The notes under the pieces: generated by a model
Told to the model about the DNA's origin: nothing
Seen by the model: only the letters and a program-made list of their open reading frames with translations
The model's database searches: none
Program-made: the position numbers and the translations under genes
DNA from: Pararhodobacter marinus
Lineage (GTDB): Bacteria > Pseudomonadota > Alphaproteobacteria > Rhodobacterales > Rhodobacteraceae
DNA: 64,000 bases
Assembly: GCF_003122215.1 (NCBI RefSeq)
Contig: NZ_QEYD01000010.1
Coordinates: 147,312 to 211,311, forward strand
Direction: 5' to 3'
Part shown: positions 1-8,448 of the stretch, one piece after another
How positions within the stretch are numbered: position 1 is the first letter of the stretch
Layout of the letters: each line of letters begins with the position of its first letter

Positions 1-637
1 GGCCATCGGCCATGAAAATGATGCGGCTGGCCACGTCGCGGGCAAAGCCCATCTCGTGGGTGACGCACAGCATGGTCATGCCGTCCTGCGCCAGTTCGCG
101 GATGACTGACAGGACCTCGCCCACCATTTCCGGATCCAGCGCCGAGGTCGGCTCGTCGAACAGCAAGACCGGCGGCTCCATCGCCAGCGCGCGGGCGATG
201 GCGATGCGCTGCTGCTGACCGCCCGACAACGTGTCGGTATGCACGTCGCGCTTGTCGCGCAGGCCGACGCGGTCCAGAAGCTGCATCGCCCTCGCCTCGG
301 CCTCGTCCCGGGTCAGGCCCTTCAGCTTGCGCGGGGCCAGCGTGATGTTGTCGATCACCGACAGATGCGGGAACAGGTTGAACTGCTGGAACACGAAGCC
401 GATCCCCTGCCGCTGCCTGCGGATCTCGCGGGACTTGGGATCGACGGTCTCGCCATCCACGGTGATCGTGCCGCTGTCGATGGTTTCCAGCCCGTTGATC
501 GTGCGGAGCAGAGTGGTCTTGCCCGACCCGGACGGCCCGCACAGCACCAGAACCTCGCCGGGCTTCACGTTCAGCGAGATGTCTTTCAGGACATGCAGCC
601 GGTCGAAATGCTTGTCGAGATGGGTGATCGTGATCAT
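1..637 (-). CDS. Polar amino acid ABC transporter ATP-binding protein (partial)
   Basis: ATPase of a GlnQ/HisP-type amino acid importer; it drives uptake by ATP hydrolysis at the inner face of the membrane. Visible are Walker [10 protein letters not shown] near residue 35, the Q-loop FQQFNLFPH, signature LSGGQQQR, Walker [13 protein letters not shown] and the switch histidine in [10 protein letters not shown]. About 212 residues are present; family members are near 245, so roughly the last 30 residues lie beyond the window. The ATG overlaps the stop of the upstream permease by 4 bases (ATGA), showing one operon with the two permeases and the binding protein. The substrate cannot be read from the sequence. 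Confidence 0.93.
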   Translation of the reverse strand, partial: MITITHLDKHFDRLHVLKDISLNVKPGEVLVLCGPSGSGKTTLLRTINGLETIDSGTITVDGETVDPKSREIRRQRQGIGFVFQQFNLFPHLSVIDNITLAPRKLKGLTRDEAEARAMQLLDRVGLRDKRDVHTDTLSGGQQQRIAIARALAMEPPVLLFDEPTSALDPEMVGEVLSVIRELAQDGMTMLCVTHEMGFARDVASRIIFMADG

Positions 638-1338
638 GAGGCGGGTTCCGTCGCGATTTTCTGGGCCTTGCCGACGCACCGTTCCAGTCGGCGGCCGATC
701 AGCAACAGCGGGTAGCACAGGGCGAAATAGGCGAGCGCCAGCAGCGCGTAGACCTGGATCGCCTGCCCCGGCAGGTTGTCGGCCAGATCCAGAAAGGTCT
801 GCGTGGCCTCGGTCGCCCCGATGGCGGCACCCAGCGCGGTTTCCTTGATCAGCAGCGAAAGCTGGCTGACAAGGCTGGGCAGCATGTTGCGCAAGGCCTG
901 CGGCAGGATGATGTGGCGCATGGTCTGCACCCGGCCGAAACCCAGCGACAAGGCCGCCTCGGTCTGGCCGCGCGGCAGGGCGTCGATCCCGGCGACGACG
1001 ATCTTCGAGATATAGGCGCCGTTGAACAGCACCAGCGTGATCAGCATGGTGATCGCCGGCGGAAAGGATACGCCGATGATCGCGGGCATCAGGAAATAGA
1101 CCCACAGCACATGCAAAAGCAGCGGCACCGAGCGGATATAGAACACGATCAGCTCGGCCAGCGCCTTGACCGGGCGGAAGCGGCTGCGCAGCGGCACCGC
1201 CATCAGCAAGCCCACCGGCATGGCCAGAACCAGCCCGCTCACCGCCAGGATCACGGTCAGCGCCAGCCCGCCCAGCGGCGTGTGGGGGAAACCGCCGATC
1301 AGCAGCTGCATCCCGTAAGTCTGCAGGATCTCGATCAT
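634..1338 (-). CDS. Amino acid ABC transporter permease
   Basis: Membrane subunit (234 residues) of the polar amino acid importer, HisM/GlnP family. It has about five hydrophobic spans and the cytoplasmic EAA loop ([20 protein letters not shown]), which docks on the ATPase. Start ATG overlaps the preceding permease stop by 4 bases. Paired with the neighbouring permease it should form the heterodimeric channel. Nothing unusual in length or motifs. Confidence 0.93.
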   Translation of the reverse strand: MIEILQTYGMQLLIGGFPHTPLGGLALTVILAVSGLVLAMPVGLLMAVPLRSRFRPVKALAELIVFYIRSVPLLLHVLWVYFLMPAIIGVSFPPAITMLITLVLFNGAYISKIVVAGIDALPRGQTEAALSLGFGRVQTMRHIILPQALRNMLPSLVSQLSLLIKETALGAAIGATEATQTFLDLADNLPGQAIQVYALLALAYFALCYPLLLIGRRLERCVGKAQKIATEPAS

Positions 1339-2060
1339 GCGCTCTGCTCCCGCGTGGCGGGTGTGCGCTCGGGCTCGGTCCGATGCGACAGCGCGGTGCG
1401 GCTATAGGCGCGGCTGGCCAGCGTCAGAAGCGCGCAGATCACCACATAGACCAGCGTGGCCGAGGCATAGGGCATCAGCGGCTCGTAGGTGATGTCCTGA
1501 ATGCGGCGGGCCTGATAGACCAGTTCGGGCACGCCGATCATCAGCGCGATCGAGGTATTCTTGGTCAGCGTCATCGCCTGCCCCAGAAGCGGCGGCACGG
1601 TGATGCGGAAGGCTTGCGGCAGGATGATGTAGCGGAAGGTTTCGAAGCCCGAGAACCCCAACGACAGCGACGCCTCGCTTTGCCCGCGCGGGATCGACCG
1701 CAGCCCCGAACGCAGGTCTTCGGAAATGAAGGCACCCGCATAGATGGAAATCGCCACCGCGGCGCAGATGAAATTCACATCGCGCGCATACAGCCACATC
1801 CGCAGCCCGTCGGGCAGAAGCTCGGGCGCGCCGAAATACCAGAAGATCACATGCACCAGCAGCGGCACGGAGCGGATGGCATCGACCAGCAGACCCACGG
1901 CCTGCTGGACGATCCAGAGCGGCGAGAGGCGGATCAGCGTCAGCACGACGCCGATCACGAAGCTCGCGGCCAGGGTGACCCCGCTCAGTTGCAGGGTGAC
2001 GATCAATCCCTTGAGCAACAGCTCGCCGTATCGACCGCTCAGAAACTCGATCAGGGTCAC
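1335..2060 (-). CDS. Amino acid ABC transporter permease
   Basis: Second channel subunit (241 residues) of the same importer. It begins with GTG rather than ATG: the frame opens 11 bases after the binding-protein stop and no better in-frame ATG is near. The EAA motif is [20 protein letters not shown]. The C-terminus is polar and charged. Its stop overlaps the next permease start. Role as in HisQ/HisM pairs; specificity unknown. Confidence 0.92.
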   Translation of the reverse strand: MTLIEFLSGRYGELLLKGLIVTLQLSGVTLAASFVIGVVLTLIRLSPLWIVQQAVGLLVDAIRSVPLLVHVIFWYFGAPELLPDGLRMWLYARDVNFICAAVAISIYAGAFISEDLRSGLRSIPRGQSEASLSLGFSGFETFRYIILPQAFRITVPPLLGQAMTLTKNTSIALMIGVPELVYQARRIQDITYEPLMPYASATLVYVVICALLTLASRAYSRTALSHRTEPERTPATREQSA

Positions 2061-2071
2061 GCTTCCGGTCC

Positions 2072-2893
2072 TTATTCGGCCGGCAGGTTGTCGGTGTTGA
2101 TGGTGAAGTTGCGCTCCATCCCCATCGGCGTCTCGGCGCCGAAATAGCGGTTGAAGCTGGCCAGGGCCGAGCCGTCGGCCTCCATGCCCAGAAGCGCCTC
2201 GTTCACCGCCTCGAGCAGCGCGGTCTCACCCTTGCGCACGCCGACGCCCAGCCAGTCATCGGTCAGGAAACCGTCGAGCAGGTGATATTCGCCCGGCGCA
2301 CCGCTCATCTGGCCCAGAAGCGTGGTCTCGTCGCCCGCCATCGCCTGCACCATGCCGCGCTGCAACGCCAGGAAGGTGTTGGCCGGGGTCGGGAAGCCGA
2401 CGGCGGCCGAGTCGGGGAAGCGCTCTTCGACGATCATCGAGGCCATGCCGCTTTCCGGCACGGCGATGCGGTGGCCGTTGAGCTGGTCCATTTCGGTGAT
2501 GTCGCTGTCATTGGGGACGGACACGCGCACGCCGGTGCGGAAATAGGGGATCGAGAAATCGACCTGCTGCGCCCGTTCGGGCGTGATGGTCAGCGCCGCG
2601 GTGGCGATGTCGATCCGGCCCGCCGTCAGGTCGGGGATCCGCGACGCGCCGGTGACATAGCGCAGTTCGGGCGTGACGCCCAGATGGTCGGCGATGGCGT
2701 TGCAGACCTCGACGTCGAAGCCGACCGGCGTGCGGTCATTGTCGCTTTCAAGATACGAGAACGGCACATAGTTCGAGGGCACGCCGCAGACCAGAACCCC
2801 GGCGTCGCGGATCTCGGCAAGCTGGTCGGCCTGGGCCGCCCCCGCCATCAGCGCAAGCCCCGTTCCGGCCAGAAGAATGGACAGTCTTTTCAT
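2072..2893 (-). CDS. Periplasmic amino acid-binding protein (SBP family 3)
   Basis: Soluble receptor of the importer, 273 residues. Residues 1-22 form a Sec signal peptide (MKRLSILLAGTGLALMAG, cleavage after AQA). The mature part shows the family 3 fold signature GFDVEVCNAIADHLG and the ligand-pocket stretch RIPDLTAGRIDIATAALTIT. First gene of the operon, divergent from the LysR gene, so probably under its control. The ligand may be an amino acid or an opine-like compound; the sequence does not settle it. Confidence 0.92.
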   Translation of the reverse strand: MKRLSILLAGTGLALMAGAAQADQLAEIRDAGVLVCGVPSNYVPFSYLESDNDRTPVGFDVEVCNAIADHLGVTPELRYVTGASRIPDLTAGRIDIATAALTITPERAQQVDFSIPYFRTGVRVSVPNDSDITEMDQLNGHRIAVPESGMASMIVEERFPDSAAVGFPTPANTFLALQRGMVQAMAGDETTLLGQMSGAPGEYHLLDGFLTDDWLGVGVRKGETALLEAVNEALLGMEADGSALASFNRYFGAETPMGMERNFTINTDNLPAE

Positions 2894-3063
2894 GATCTCT
2901 CTCCCTGATCGCGGCGGCTATTGGAAAGGATTTCCTCATGTCTTCCGGCCCGCAGCCACCGCCGAAAACTGGGCAGAGCATTGAAATTATTCTCGACAAC
3001 CACAAGAAAATTCTGATTGATAACTATCAAGATAACCCTTTATAATAACGGGCCTGTGCGGCA
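2894..3063. promoter_or_regulatory. Divergent promoter region with LysR-type operator
   Basis: Between the transporter operon and the lysR gene. A perfect inverted repeat TTGATA-AC-TATCAA lies at 3017-3030 and fits the T-N11-A LysR box. On the plus strand TTGATA (3017-3022) and TATAAT (3041-3046) are 18 bases apart and make a good -35/-10 pair for lysR, with the operator on the -35, which is the usual autorepression layout. The minus-strand promoter is less clear. Confidence 0.65.
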
Positions 3064-3951
3064 ATGCTGAACCTCACCATCCGCCAGATGCGGGCGATCC
3101 AGACCATCAGCGATTGCGGCAGTTTCGCCGCTGCCGCGCGGCAGCTCAACGTCTCGGCCGCCGCGCTCAGCGCGATGATCCGCGAGACCGAGGCCTCAAT
3201 CGGGTTCCGCGTGTTCGAGCGCACGACGCGCTCGCTTGGCCTGACCGATACCGGGGCCGAGTTCCTGCCGCATGTGCAGCGTATCCTGCTGGAGATGGAG
3301 CGCGCCGAGACCTTCGTGCGACGCCGCCGCGAGGCCGAGAACGCAACGTTGCGCATCGCGGCCACGCAATTCCTGTCCTGCACCACCCTGCCACCCCTGC
3401 TTCAGGCCTTTCGCACCGCCGAGCCCGAGGCGCGGCTGCAGCTGATCGACAGCGCCATCGACGACGTGATCGAGACAGTCCGCTCGGGCGAGGCGGATCT
3501 GGGCGTCTATCTGGACGTGGAAAGCGACGAGACGCTGGAAGCGGTGCCGCTGTTCCGCTCGGCGCTGTGCGTGGTGATGGCGCCCGCGCATCCGCTGGCC
3601 GGCTTGCCGCAGATCGCGTGGTCGCAGCTTGCCGGTCACAACATCATCTATCTGGGGCGCGAAGAGAAACTGCGCCACAATCTGGCCGAGGCCGGCATTG
3701 CCCTGACCCTGCCGCATCAGCGCGTCGCACATGGGACCAGCGCGCTGGCGCTGATCGCGGCGGGCGAAGGGATCGCGGTGATGACGCGCTATGTGCAGCC
3801 GATGCTGCCGATCTACGGGCTGCGCATGGTGTCCCTGGTCGATCCGCCGCTCGACCGGCAGGTCGTCGTGGTGCACCGTCGCCGGGCGCCCTTGTCACGC
3901 ATGGCGAAGAAGTTCGTGGCCTTCGCGCGCGAGGCGAAAATGGGCGACTAG
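3064..3951 (+). CDS. LysR family transcriptional regulator
   Basis: DNA-binding regulator of 295 residues. The N-terminal winged helix (residues 1-60) reads MRAIQTISDCGSFAAAARQL, the standard LysR opening; a LysR substrate-binding domain follows (about 90-290). It is divergent from the amino acid importer with a LysR box between, so it probably controls that operon in response to the imported compound. It converges on the corrinoid importer, whose last gene ends 64 bases away. Confidence 0.92.
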   Translation: MLNLTIRQMRAIQTISDCGSFAAAARQLNVSAAALSAMIRETEASIGFRVFERTTRSLGLTDTGAEFLPHVQRILLEMERAETFVRRRREAENATLRIAATQFLSCTTLPPLLQAFRTAEPEARLQLIDSAIDDVIETVRSGEADLGVYLDVESDETLEAVPLFRSALCVVMAPAHPLAGLPQIAWSQLAGHNIIYLGREEKLRHNLAEAGIALTLPHQRVAHGTSALALIAAGEGIAVMTRYVQPMLPIYGLRMVSLVDPPLDRQVVVVHRRRAPLSRMAKKFVAFAREAKMGD

Positions 3952-4015
3952 CCGCGCGCTATCGCGGCTGGGCTGGGTGGCGCGGCGACCATCCGGGCCA
4001 GCGGAGGCAGGAGGC

Positions 4016-4777
4016 TCATCGAGGTTCCTCCATCGGCAGGAAGCGGAACAGCGTGGAGCCGTCCTCGGGATCGGTCATCGGCATGGCGCGGACGCGAAAG
4101 ATCCGGCCCAGCGTATCGGGCGTCAGCACGTCGGACGGGGCGCCACAGGCGACCATCCGGCCTTCGGACATCACGCCCAGCCGGTCGCACATCATCGCCT
4201 GATTGAGGTCATGCAGCGCCATCACCACCGTGACCGGCAGCGCCGCCACCAGTCCCAGAAGCGCCAGCTGGTGATGGATGTCGAGATGGTTGGTCGGCTC
4301 GTCCAGAATCAGCGCCCGGGGCTGTTGCGCCAGCGCCCGGGCGATATGGATCCGCTGCCTCTCGCCGCCCGACAGGGTCGACCATGGCCGTTTTGTCATG
4401 CCGGTCATGTCGACGGCCGCGAGCGCCTCGTCGACGATCCGCGTGTCCTCGGGGCCAAAGGGGGACAGCGGGGACAGCCACGGCGTGCGGCCCAGTTCGA
4501 CCGCGTCACGGACGCTCAGCGCTTCGCCGGTATCGGCGAACTGCTCGACCATGGCGATGCGCTGCGCGACCTGGCGGCGGGTGAGCTGCCCCAGCGGCAC
4601 GTCATCGAGCCGCACCTCGCCCGCCGCGCGGGGCATCAGGCCCGCCAGCAGTTTCAGCAGCGTCGACTTGCCGGATCCGTTCGGTCCGATCAGGCCAAAG
4701 GTCTCGCCCGGGCGGATCTCGCAGGAAACGCCGCGCACGATGTTGCGCCAGCCCAGATCGCGGGCCTCGATCTTCAT
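4016..4777 (-). CDS. btuD: Corrinoid/iron-chelate ABC transporter ATPase (BtuD-like)
   Basis: ATPase of a FecCDE/BtuCD-type importer, 253 residues. Walker A GPNGSGKST at 31-39, signature TLSGGERQR, Walker B ALILDEPTNHLD and switch histidine VVMALHDLNQ are intact. The chosen ATG overlaps the permease stop by 4 bases; an open frame continues upstream but is only the permease read in another frame. The operon lies behind a cobalamin riboswitch, so vitamin B12 or another corrinoid is the probable substrate, although family members also carry siderophores. Confidence 0.85.
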   Translation of the reverse strand: MKIEARDLGWRNIVRGVSCEIRPGETFGLIGPNGSGKSTLLKLLAGLMPRAAGEVRLDDVPLGQLTRRQVAQRIAMVEQFADTGEALSVRDAVELGRTPWLSPLSPFGPEDTRIVDEALAAVDMTGMTKRPWSTLSGGERQRIHIARALAQQPRALILDEPTNHLDIHHQLALLGLVAALPVTVVMALHDLNQAMMCDRLGVMSEGRMVACGAPSDVLTPDTLGRIFRVRAMPMTDPEDGSTLFRFLPMEEPR

Positions 4778-5814
4778 GCGCGCCTCCGGTTGCGGATGAG
4801 GATCAGCGCGAAACCCGGCGCGCCGACCAGCGCGGTGACCACCCCGATGGGCACGACCTGCCCGGGGATCAGCACGCGCGACGCGATGTCGGCGGCGATC
4901 AGGAAAATCGCCCCGGCCAGCGCCGAGGCGGGGACCAGCCGGGCATGGCGGGGACCGACCAGCAGGCGCACGGCATGGGGGATCACCAGACCGACGAAAC
5001 CGATCGACCCGACAAGGCTGACCAGCGTGGCGGTCATCAGCGTGACAGCCGCGATCAGCACAAGCTGAACGCGCCGCACCGCAATGCCCAGCGCCGCCGC
5101 CGCGCCCGAGCCGAACGAGAACGCATCCAGCGGCCGGACATGGGCCAGACAGACCAGAAAGCCCGCCCCGACGACCGGCAGCGCCATCGTCACATCCGGC
5201 CAGCGTACCCCCGACAGGTTGCCCAGCAACCAGAACATCAGCCCCCGCGCCTGTTCGGCATTGGCGGATTTGGCGATCAGGAAGGATGTCAGCGCGTTGA
5301 ACAGCTGCGATCCGGCGATCCCGGCCAGAACCAGCTGCGCGGGACCGCCCCCCGCCGCGCGGGCCAGCAGCGCCACCAGCACGAAGGCCGCCGTGGCGCC
5401 GCCGAACGCACCGGCGGACAGGCCGATGGCCCCGCCGCCGATCCCCAAGAGCGCCACGGACACGGCACCGGCACCGGCGCCGGCGGACACGCCCAGCAGA
5501 TACGGATCGGCGAGCGCGTTGCGCACCAGCGCCTGCAACACCACCCCCGACAGCGCCAGCCCCGCGCCACAGGCGGCGGCGACCAGCGTGCGCGGCAGGC
5601 GATAGCTCCACAGGATCCCGGCGTCGATCGGGTCCAGCGCGCGCTCGGCGCCCCAGAGCTTCACCGCCAGCACGTCACCCACAAGCCGAAGGGGCAGCGC
5701 CGTCTCGCCGACAATGACGCCGGCAAGAACCGCCAGCGCCAGAAGCACCGCCCCCAGCCCCACGCGCGGCAGCACCGGCAGCGTCAGCGCCACAAGCGCC
5801 GCCCGGCGCGTCAT
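4774..5814 (-). CDS. btuC: FecCD-family permease (BtuC-like)
   Basis: Integral membrane subunit of 346 residues, expected to span the membrane about ten times and work as a homodimer. Family marks are GAGLALSGVVLQALVRNALADP near the N-terminal third, and the C-terminal coupling region GFVGLVIPHAVRLLVGPRH. It overlaps its two neighbours by 4 bases on each side. Assignment to corrinoid rather than siderophore uptake rests on the riboswitch upstream of the operon. Confidence 0.87.
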   Translation of the reverse strand: MTRRAALVALTLPVLPRVGLGAVLLALAVLAGVIVGETALPLRLVGDVLAVKLWGAERALDPIDAGILWSYRLPRTLVAAACGAGLALSGVVLQALVRNALADPYLLGVSAGAGAGAVSVALLGIGGGAIGLSAGAFGGATAAFVLVALLARAAGGGPAQLVLAGIAGSQLFNALTSFLIAKSANAEQARGLMFWLLGNLSGVRWPDVTMALPVVGAGFLVCLAHVRPLDAFSFGSGAAAALGIAVRRVQLVLIAAVTLMTATLVSLVGSIGFVGLVIPHAVRLLVGPRHARLVPASALAGAIFLIAADIASRVLIPGQVVPIGVVTALVGAPGFALILIRNRRRA

Positions 5815-6836
5815 TGCAGGTCAAGCCCGGCCAAGGCGGCGGACAGGGTTTCCAGAGCGTCGATATTGCGGATCGACGGGTCCATGCCATGCGCGTCCAG
5901 AACGACGATGCGGTTGTGGCGCACCGCGTCCATCTGGCTTGCCACCGGATCGGTGCGCAGAAAGTCCAGCTTGCGCTCGACATCGTCCGCCTCGAAGCGG
6001 CGGCGATCCATGCGGGCCAGCACGATCACCGTGGGATTGGCGCGCGCGATGGTTTCCCAGCCGACGACGGGCCATTCCTCGTTGCTGTCGATGATGTTGC
6101 GCAGGCCCAGCGCCTCCATCATGTAGGCCGGAGCGCCCCCCTGCCCGGCGACATAGGGGTCGATATCCATCTCGGCAGACGAGAACCAGAACACCGCCGA
6201 CGCATCGCCCAGGTCGAGCGCCCGCGCGGCGTCGATCGCCGCCTCTTCGCGCGCGCGCAGGTCATCGAGCAGCGCGGCACCGCGCTCGGGCACATCGAAG
6301 ATCCGCGCCAGTTCGTCGATGCCCTGATACAGGCTCTCGATCGAATAGGGCGCAAGCCGGGTGCCGTCCGAGCCGACGGAATTGTCCTTGCCTTCGCAAT
6401 CCGAGGGCAGCGTGTAGGTCGGGATGCCAAGGTCGGCGAACTGGTCGCGGGTGCCGACGCTGCCTTGCGGCCCGATATGCCATTCGTACTGCACGGCGAC
6501 CAGATCGGGGCGCAGGGCGACGACGCTTTCGAAGCTGGGATCGTTGTCGGCCAGACGCGGAACACCGGCATTCACCGTCTCGAATTGCGGCAGGACGGCC
6601 GAGAACCAGACCGACGTGCCAAGCACCCGGTCGCCCAGATCCAGCGCGTAAAGGATCTCGGTCGCGGCCTGACCGACCGTCACCGTGCGAACGGGCGCGG
6701 CGTCGAAGGTCAGATCGACCCCGCAATTGGACAGGTGCAGCGGGTATTCGGTCTGCGCCAGCGCCGGAAACGCGCAGAACAGGGGGGCCGCCAGAAGCAC
6801 GGCGCCGCGCAGGGCGGAGGAGAGGGGGAACGGCAT
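5811..6836 (-). CDS. btuF: Periplasmic corrinoid/chelate-binding protein (BtuF-like)
   Basis: Receptor of the importer, 341 residues, with a Sec signal (hydrophobic run to about residue 26, cleavage near ALAQ) and a periplasmic-binding fold of the BtuF/FepB class. The start chosen is the ATG at 6836, which opens a proper signal peptide and has GGAG 11 bases upstream. An in-frame ATG at 6990 would add a long arginine-rich, non-signal extension inside the riboswitch leader and is less likely. First gene of the operon. Confidence 0.83.
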   Translation of the reverse strand: MPFPLSSALRGAVLLAAPLFCAFPALAQTEYPLHLSNCGVDLTFDAAPVRTVTVGQAATEILYALDLGDRVLGTSVWFSAVLPQFETVNAGVPRLADNDPSFESVVALRPDLVAVQYEWHIGPQGSVGTRDQFADLGIPTYTLPSDCEGKDNSVGSDGTRLAPYSIESLYQGIDELARIFDVPERGAALLDDLRAREEAAIDAARALDLGDASAVFWFSSAEMDIDPYVAGQGGAPAYMMEALGLRNIIDSNEEWPVVGWETIARANPTVIVLARMDRRRFEADDVERKLDFLRTDPVASQMDAVRHNRIVVLDAHGMDPSIRNIDALETLSAALAGLDLQ

Positions 6837-6916
6837 GGGAAAGCTCCGGTTGAAAGGGCGACCGGAGACAGGAAGGAGAGGGCAAAGAACCGGGTCTGCC
6901 CGATAGCTGTCCCCGG

Positions 6917-6937
6917 CCTTTGCCCGCGGGGCAAAGG
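6917..6937 (-). promoter_or_regulatory. Leader hairpin between riboswitch and btuF
   Basis: Perfect 9-base inverted repeat (CCTTTGCCC, 3-base loop, GGGCAAAGG) in the leader between the aptamer and the btuF start. No T-run follows on the minus strand, so it does not look like an intrinsic terminator; it may be part of the expression platform. Function inferred only. Confidence 0.4.
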
Positions 6938-7034
6938 ATCGGAAGCTGGCGATGGCGCGCAGGGCTGCGCGCGCGGGGAAAAACACCATGAGACACCTCC
7001 CCGGACACCCCGCCCGGGCCGCGTTGCTGACGAT

Positions 7035-7206
7035 GTCGGCAGGTCTCCTGACTGGCGGATCGTGGCTTGCAGCGCCTTCCCATGAACCGGCGGACCGGAT
7101 CACAGTGGCTCATCGCTGCGCGCTCACCGCCTACAGTTGCGGGGGCAGTTTCGGTTCGCCGGCGGACCGGCGGCGAATTCCCTTTTGATCCCTTGCGGGA
7201 ACCGAC
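7035..7206 (-). ncRNA. Cobalamin riboswitch (btuF leader)
   Basis: Read on the minus strand, the region has the conserved blocks of the B12 aptamer in order: P1 strand GTCGG (7202-7206), a GGGAA element, CTGCCCCCGCAACTGTAGG, AGCCACTG, GGGAAGG, the B12 box GTCAGGAGACCTGCC (complement within 7038-7056), and the closing P1 strand CCGAC (7035-7039). It sits about 200 bases upstream of the BtuF-like gene, so adenosylcobalamin or a related corrinoid should lower expression of the importer, as is known for this class. Confidence 0.93.
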
Positions 7207-7314
7207 GCCTCCTGCCTATCGGGCAGGACCCGTTTTGGCAAGTCCCGCGGGCAGGCCGGGGGCGGCCGGGGGACAGGCCCCGCCGCGACGCCCCCCCGCG
7301 CGGCAACCGGGGGG

Positions 7315-8409
7315 TCAGGCCTGCAGCCGGGTGACGAAATCCCCGCGCAGGGCGACTTCCAGAAGCTCCAGATCGTCGGACGCGGCCTCGTATCGCACCG
7401 TCAGGCCCGGGGGGATGACGAAGGCGTCGCCCGGTTCCAGATCGCGCGGCTCCTGCCCGTCGGCGCTGAGCCGCATGGTGCCGTCCATCACGAAGGTGAA
7501 ATGGATGTCGGCGTCATGGCTGTAGGGCCGGGGCTGTCCCTCGCCCCTGCGGATGACCTGAATACCGGCGACCCCTTTGGTCCCGGCGCTCATGCCCGTG
7601 TCGCGCGCGGTGAAGCCCGGCACGCGAAACGGGGCCCAGACGGCCTCGTCCTTCCGGTGATGAACAAATCTCTGCCCGTCCCATTCGCGCGCCGGATCGC
7701 CCTTGCCGTTGGGAAGGGTCATCTCGTGGTCGATGGTCGTCACATGCTCGGCCGGGACACCGATCTCGATCACCTCGATATTGGGCGAGGCATGGACGAC
7801 CCGGTGACGGATGCCCGGCGGCTGGTTGACGCAATCGCCGGCATGCAGGCGGATCATCTCGCCCTGATCCTCGTAAAGCACATCGACCCAGCCGCGATAG
7901 CAGAAGATCAGCTGAAAACCGACGGTGTGGTAATGCACCATGTCCGGCACCGGGCCACCATCGGGAATGCGGATATGGCTGGCGATGACCGAACCGCCCA
8001 GGCGCGTCGGGATCAGGTCGCGATAATGCATGCCCGCGCGACCGATGACCCAGGGCGCATTGTCGCGCAGGCGCTGCACGGCAAAGGCGTGCTCGGTGGT
8101 GATGGGCTCGACCGCGGGCGTCAGCGGCACGATCTGAACCTCGGTGCCGTTCGGGGCGGTCAGCCGGCGCTGCCCCTGCGCGAAGCTGTCGGGGTCGTCG
8201 GTAAGAATGCGGATCAGGCCGGGCGCGACCGGAGCCCCCTTTTCCACGCGCACCCGCAGCCCGTGGCCCGAGAAACTGGCGACCGCCGGGCTGTCAGCCG
8301 GATAGATGTTCTCAAGCCGCATGCCCAGGGTTCGGGTAAAGAAGGGAATGTCGTCGCGCAGCTCCTGCGTCGGGACGACGATTTCGGCAAGGATCTTCTG
8401 GTCGGTCAT
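7315..8409 (-). CDS. VOC-domain/bicupin protein, putative ring-cleavage type
   Basis: A 364-residue protein of unknown substrate. Residues 1-100 resemble a glyoxalase/VOC domain (EIVVPTQELRDDIPFFTRTL). Two cupin domains follow: the first around 150-220 with metal-type residues in MVHYHTVGFQLIFCYRG and GIRHRVVH, the second around 285-350 with SHDADIHFTFVMDG and GDAFVIPPGLTV. It is downstream of, and co-oriented with, the kynureninase-like/formamidase-like fusion. I infer an oxidative or isomerase step on its product. A VOC domain joined to a bicupin is uncommon in my experience. Confidence 0.68.
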   Translation of the reverse strand: MTDQKILAEIVVPTQELRDDIPFFTRTLGMRLENIYPADSPAVASFSGHGLRVRVEKGAPVAPGLIRILTDDPDSFAQGQRRLTAPNGTEVQIVPLTPAVEPITTEHAFAVQRLRDNAPWVIGRAGMHYRDLIPTRLGGSVIASHIRIPDGGPVPDMVHYHTVGFQLIFCYRGWVDVLYEDQGEMIRLHAGDCVNQPPGIRHRVVHASPNIEVIEIGVPAEHVTTIDHEMTLPNGKGDPAREWDGQRFVHHRKDEAVWAPFRVPGFTARDTGMSAGTKGVAGIQVIRRGEGQPRPYSHDADIHFTFVMDGTMRLSADGQEPRDLEPGDAFVIPPGLTVRYEAASDDLELLEVALRGDFVTRLQA

Positions 8410-8448
8410 GGGTTCTCTCTGGCATCGGACGGGGCAGCGTTCAGGATC

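Noticed and set aside
6837..6990. Longer start for the BtuF-like protein at 6990
   Set aside because: The extension is arginine-rich, not a signal peptide, and would lie within the riboswitch leader.
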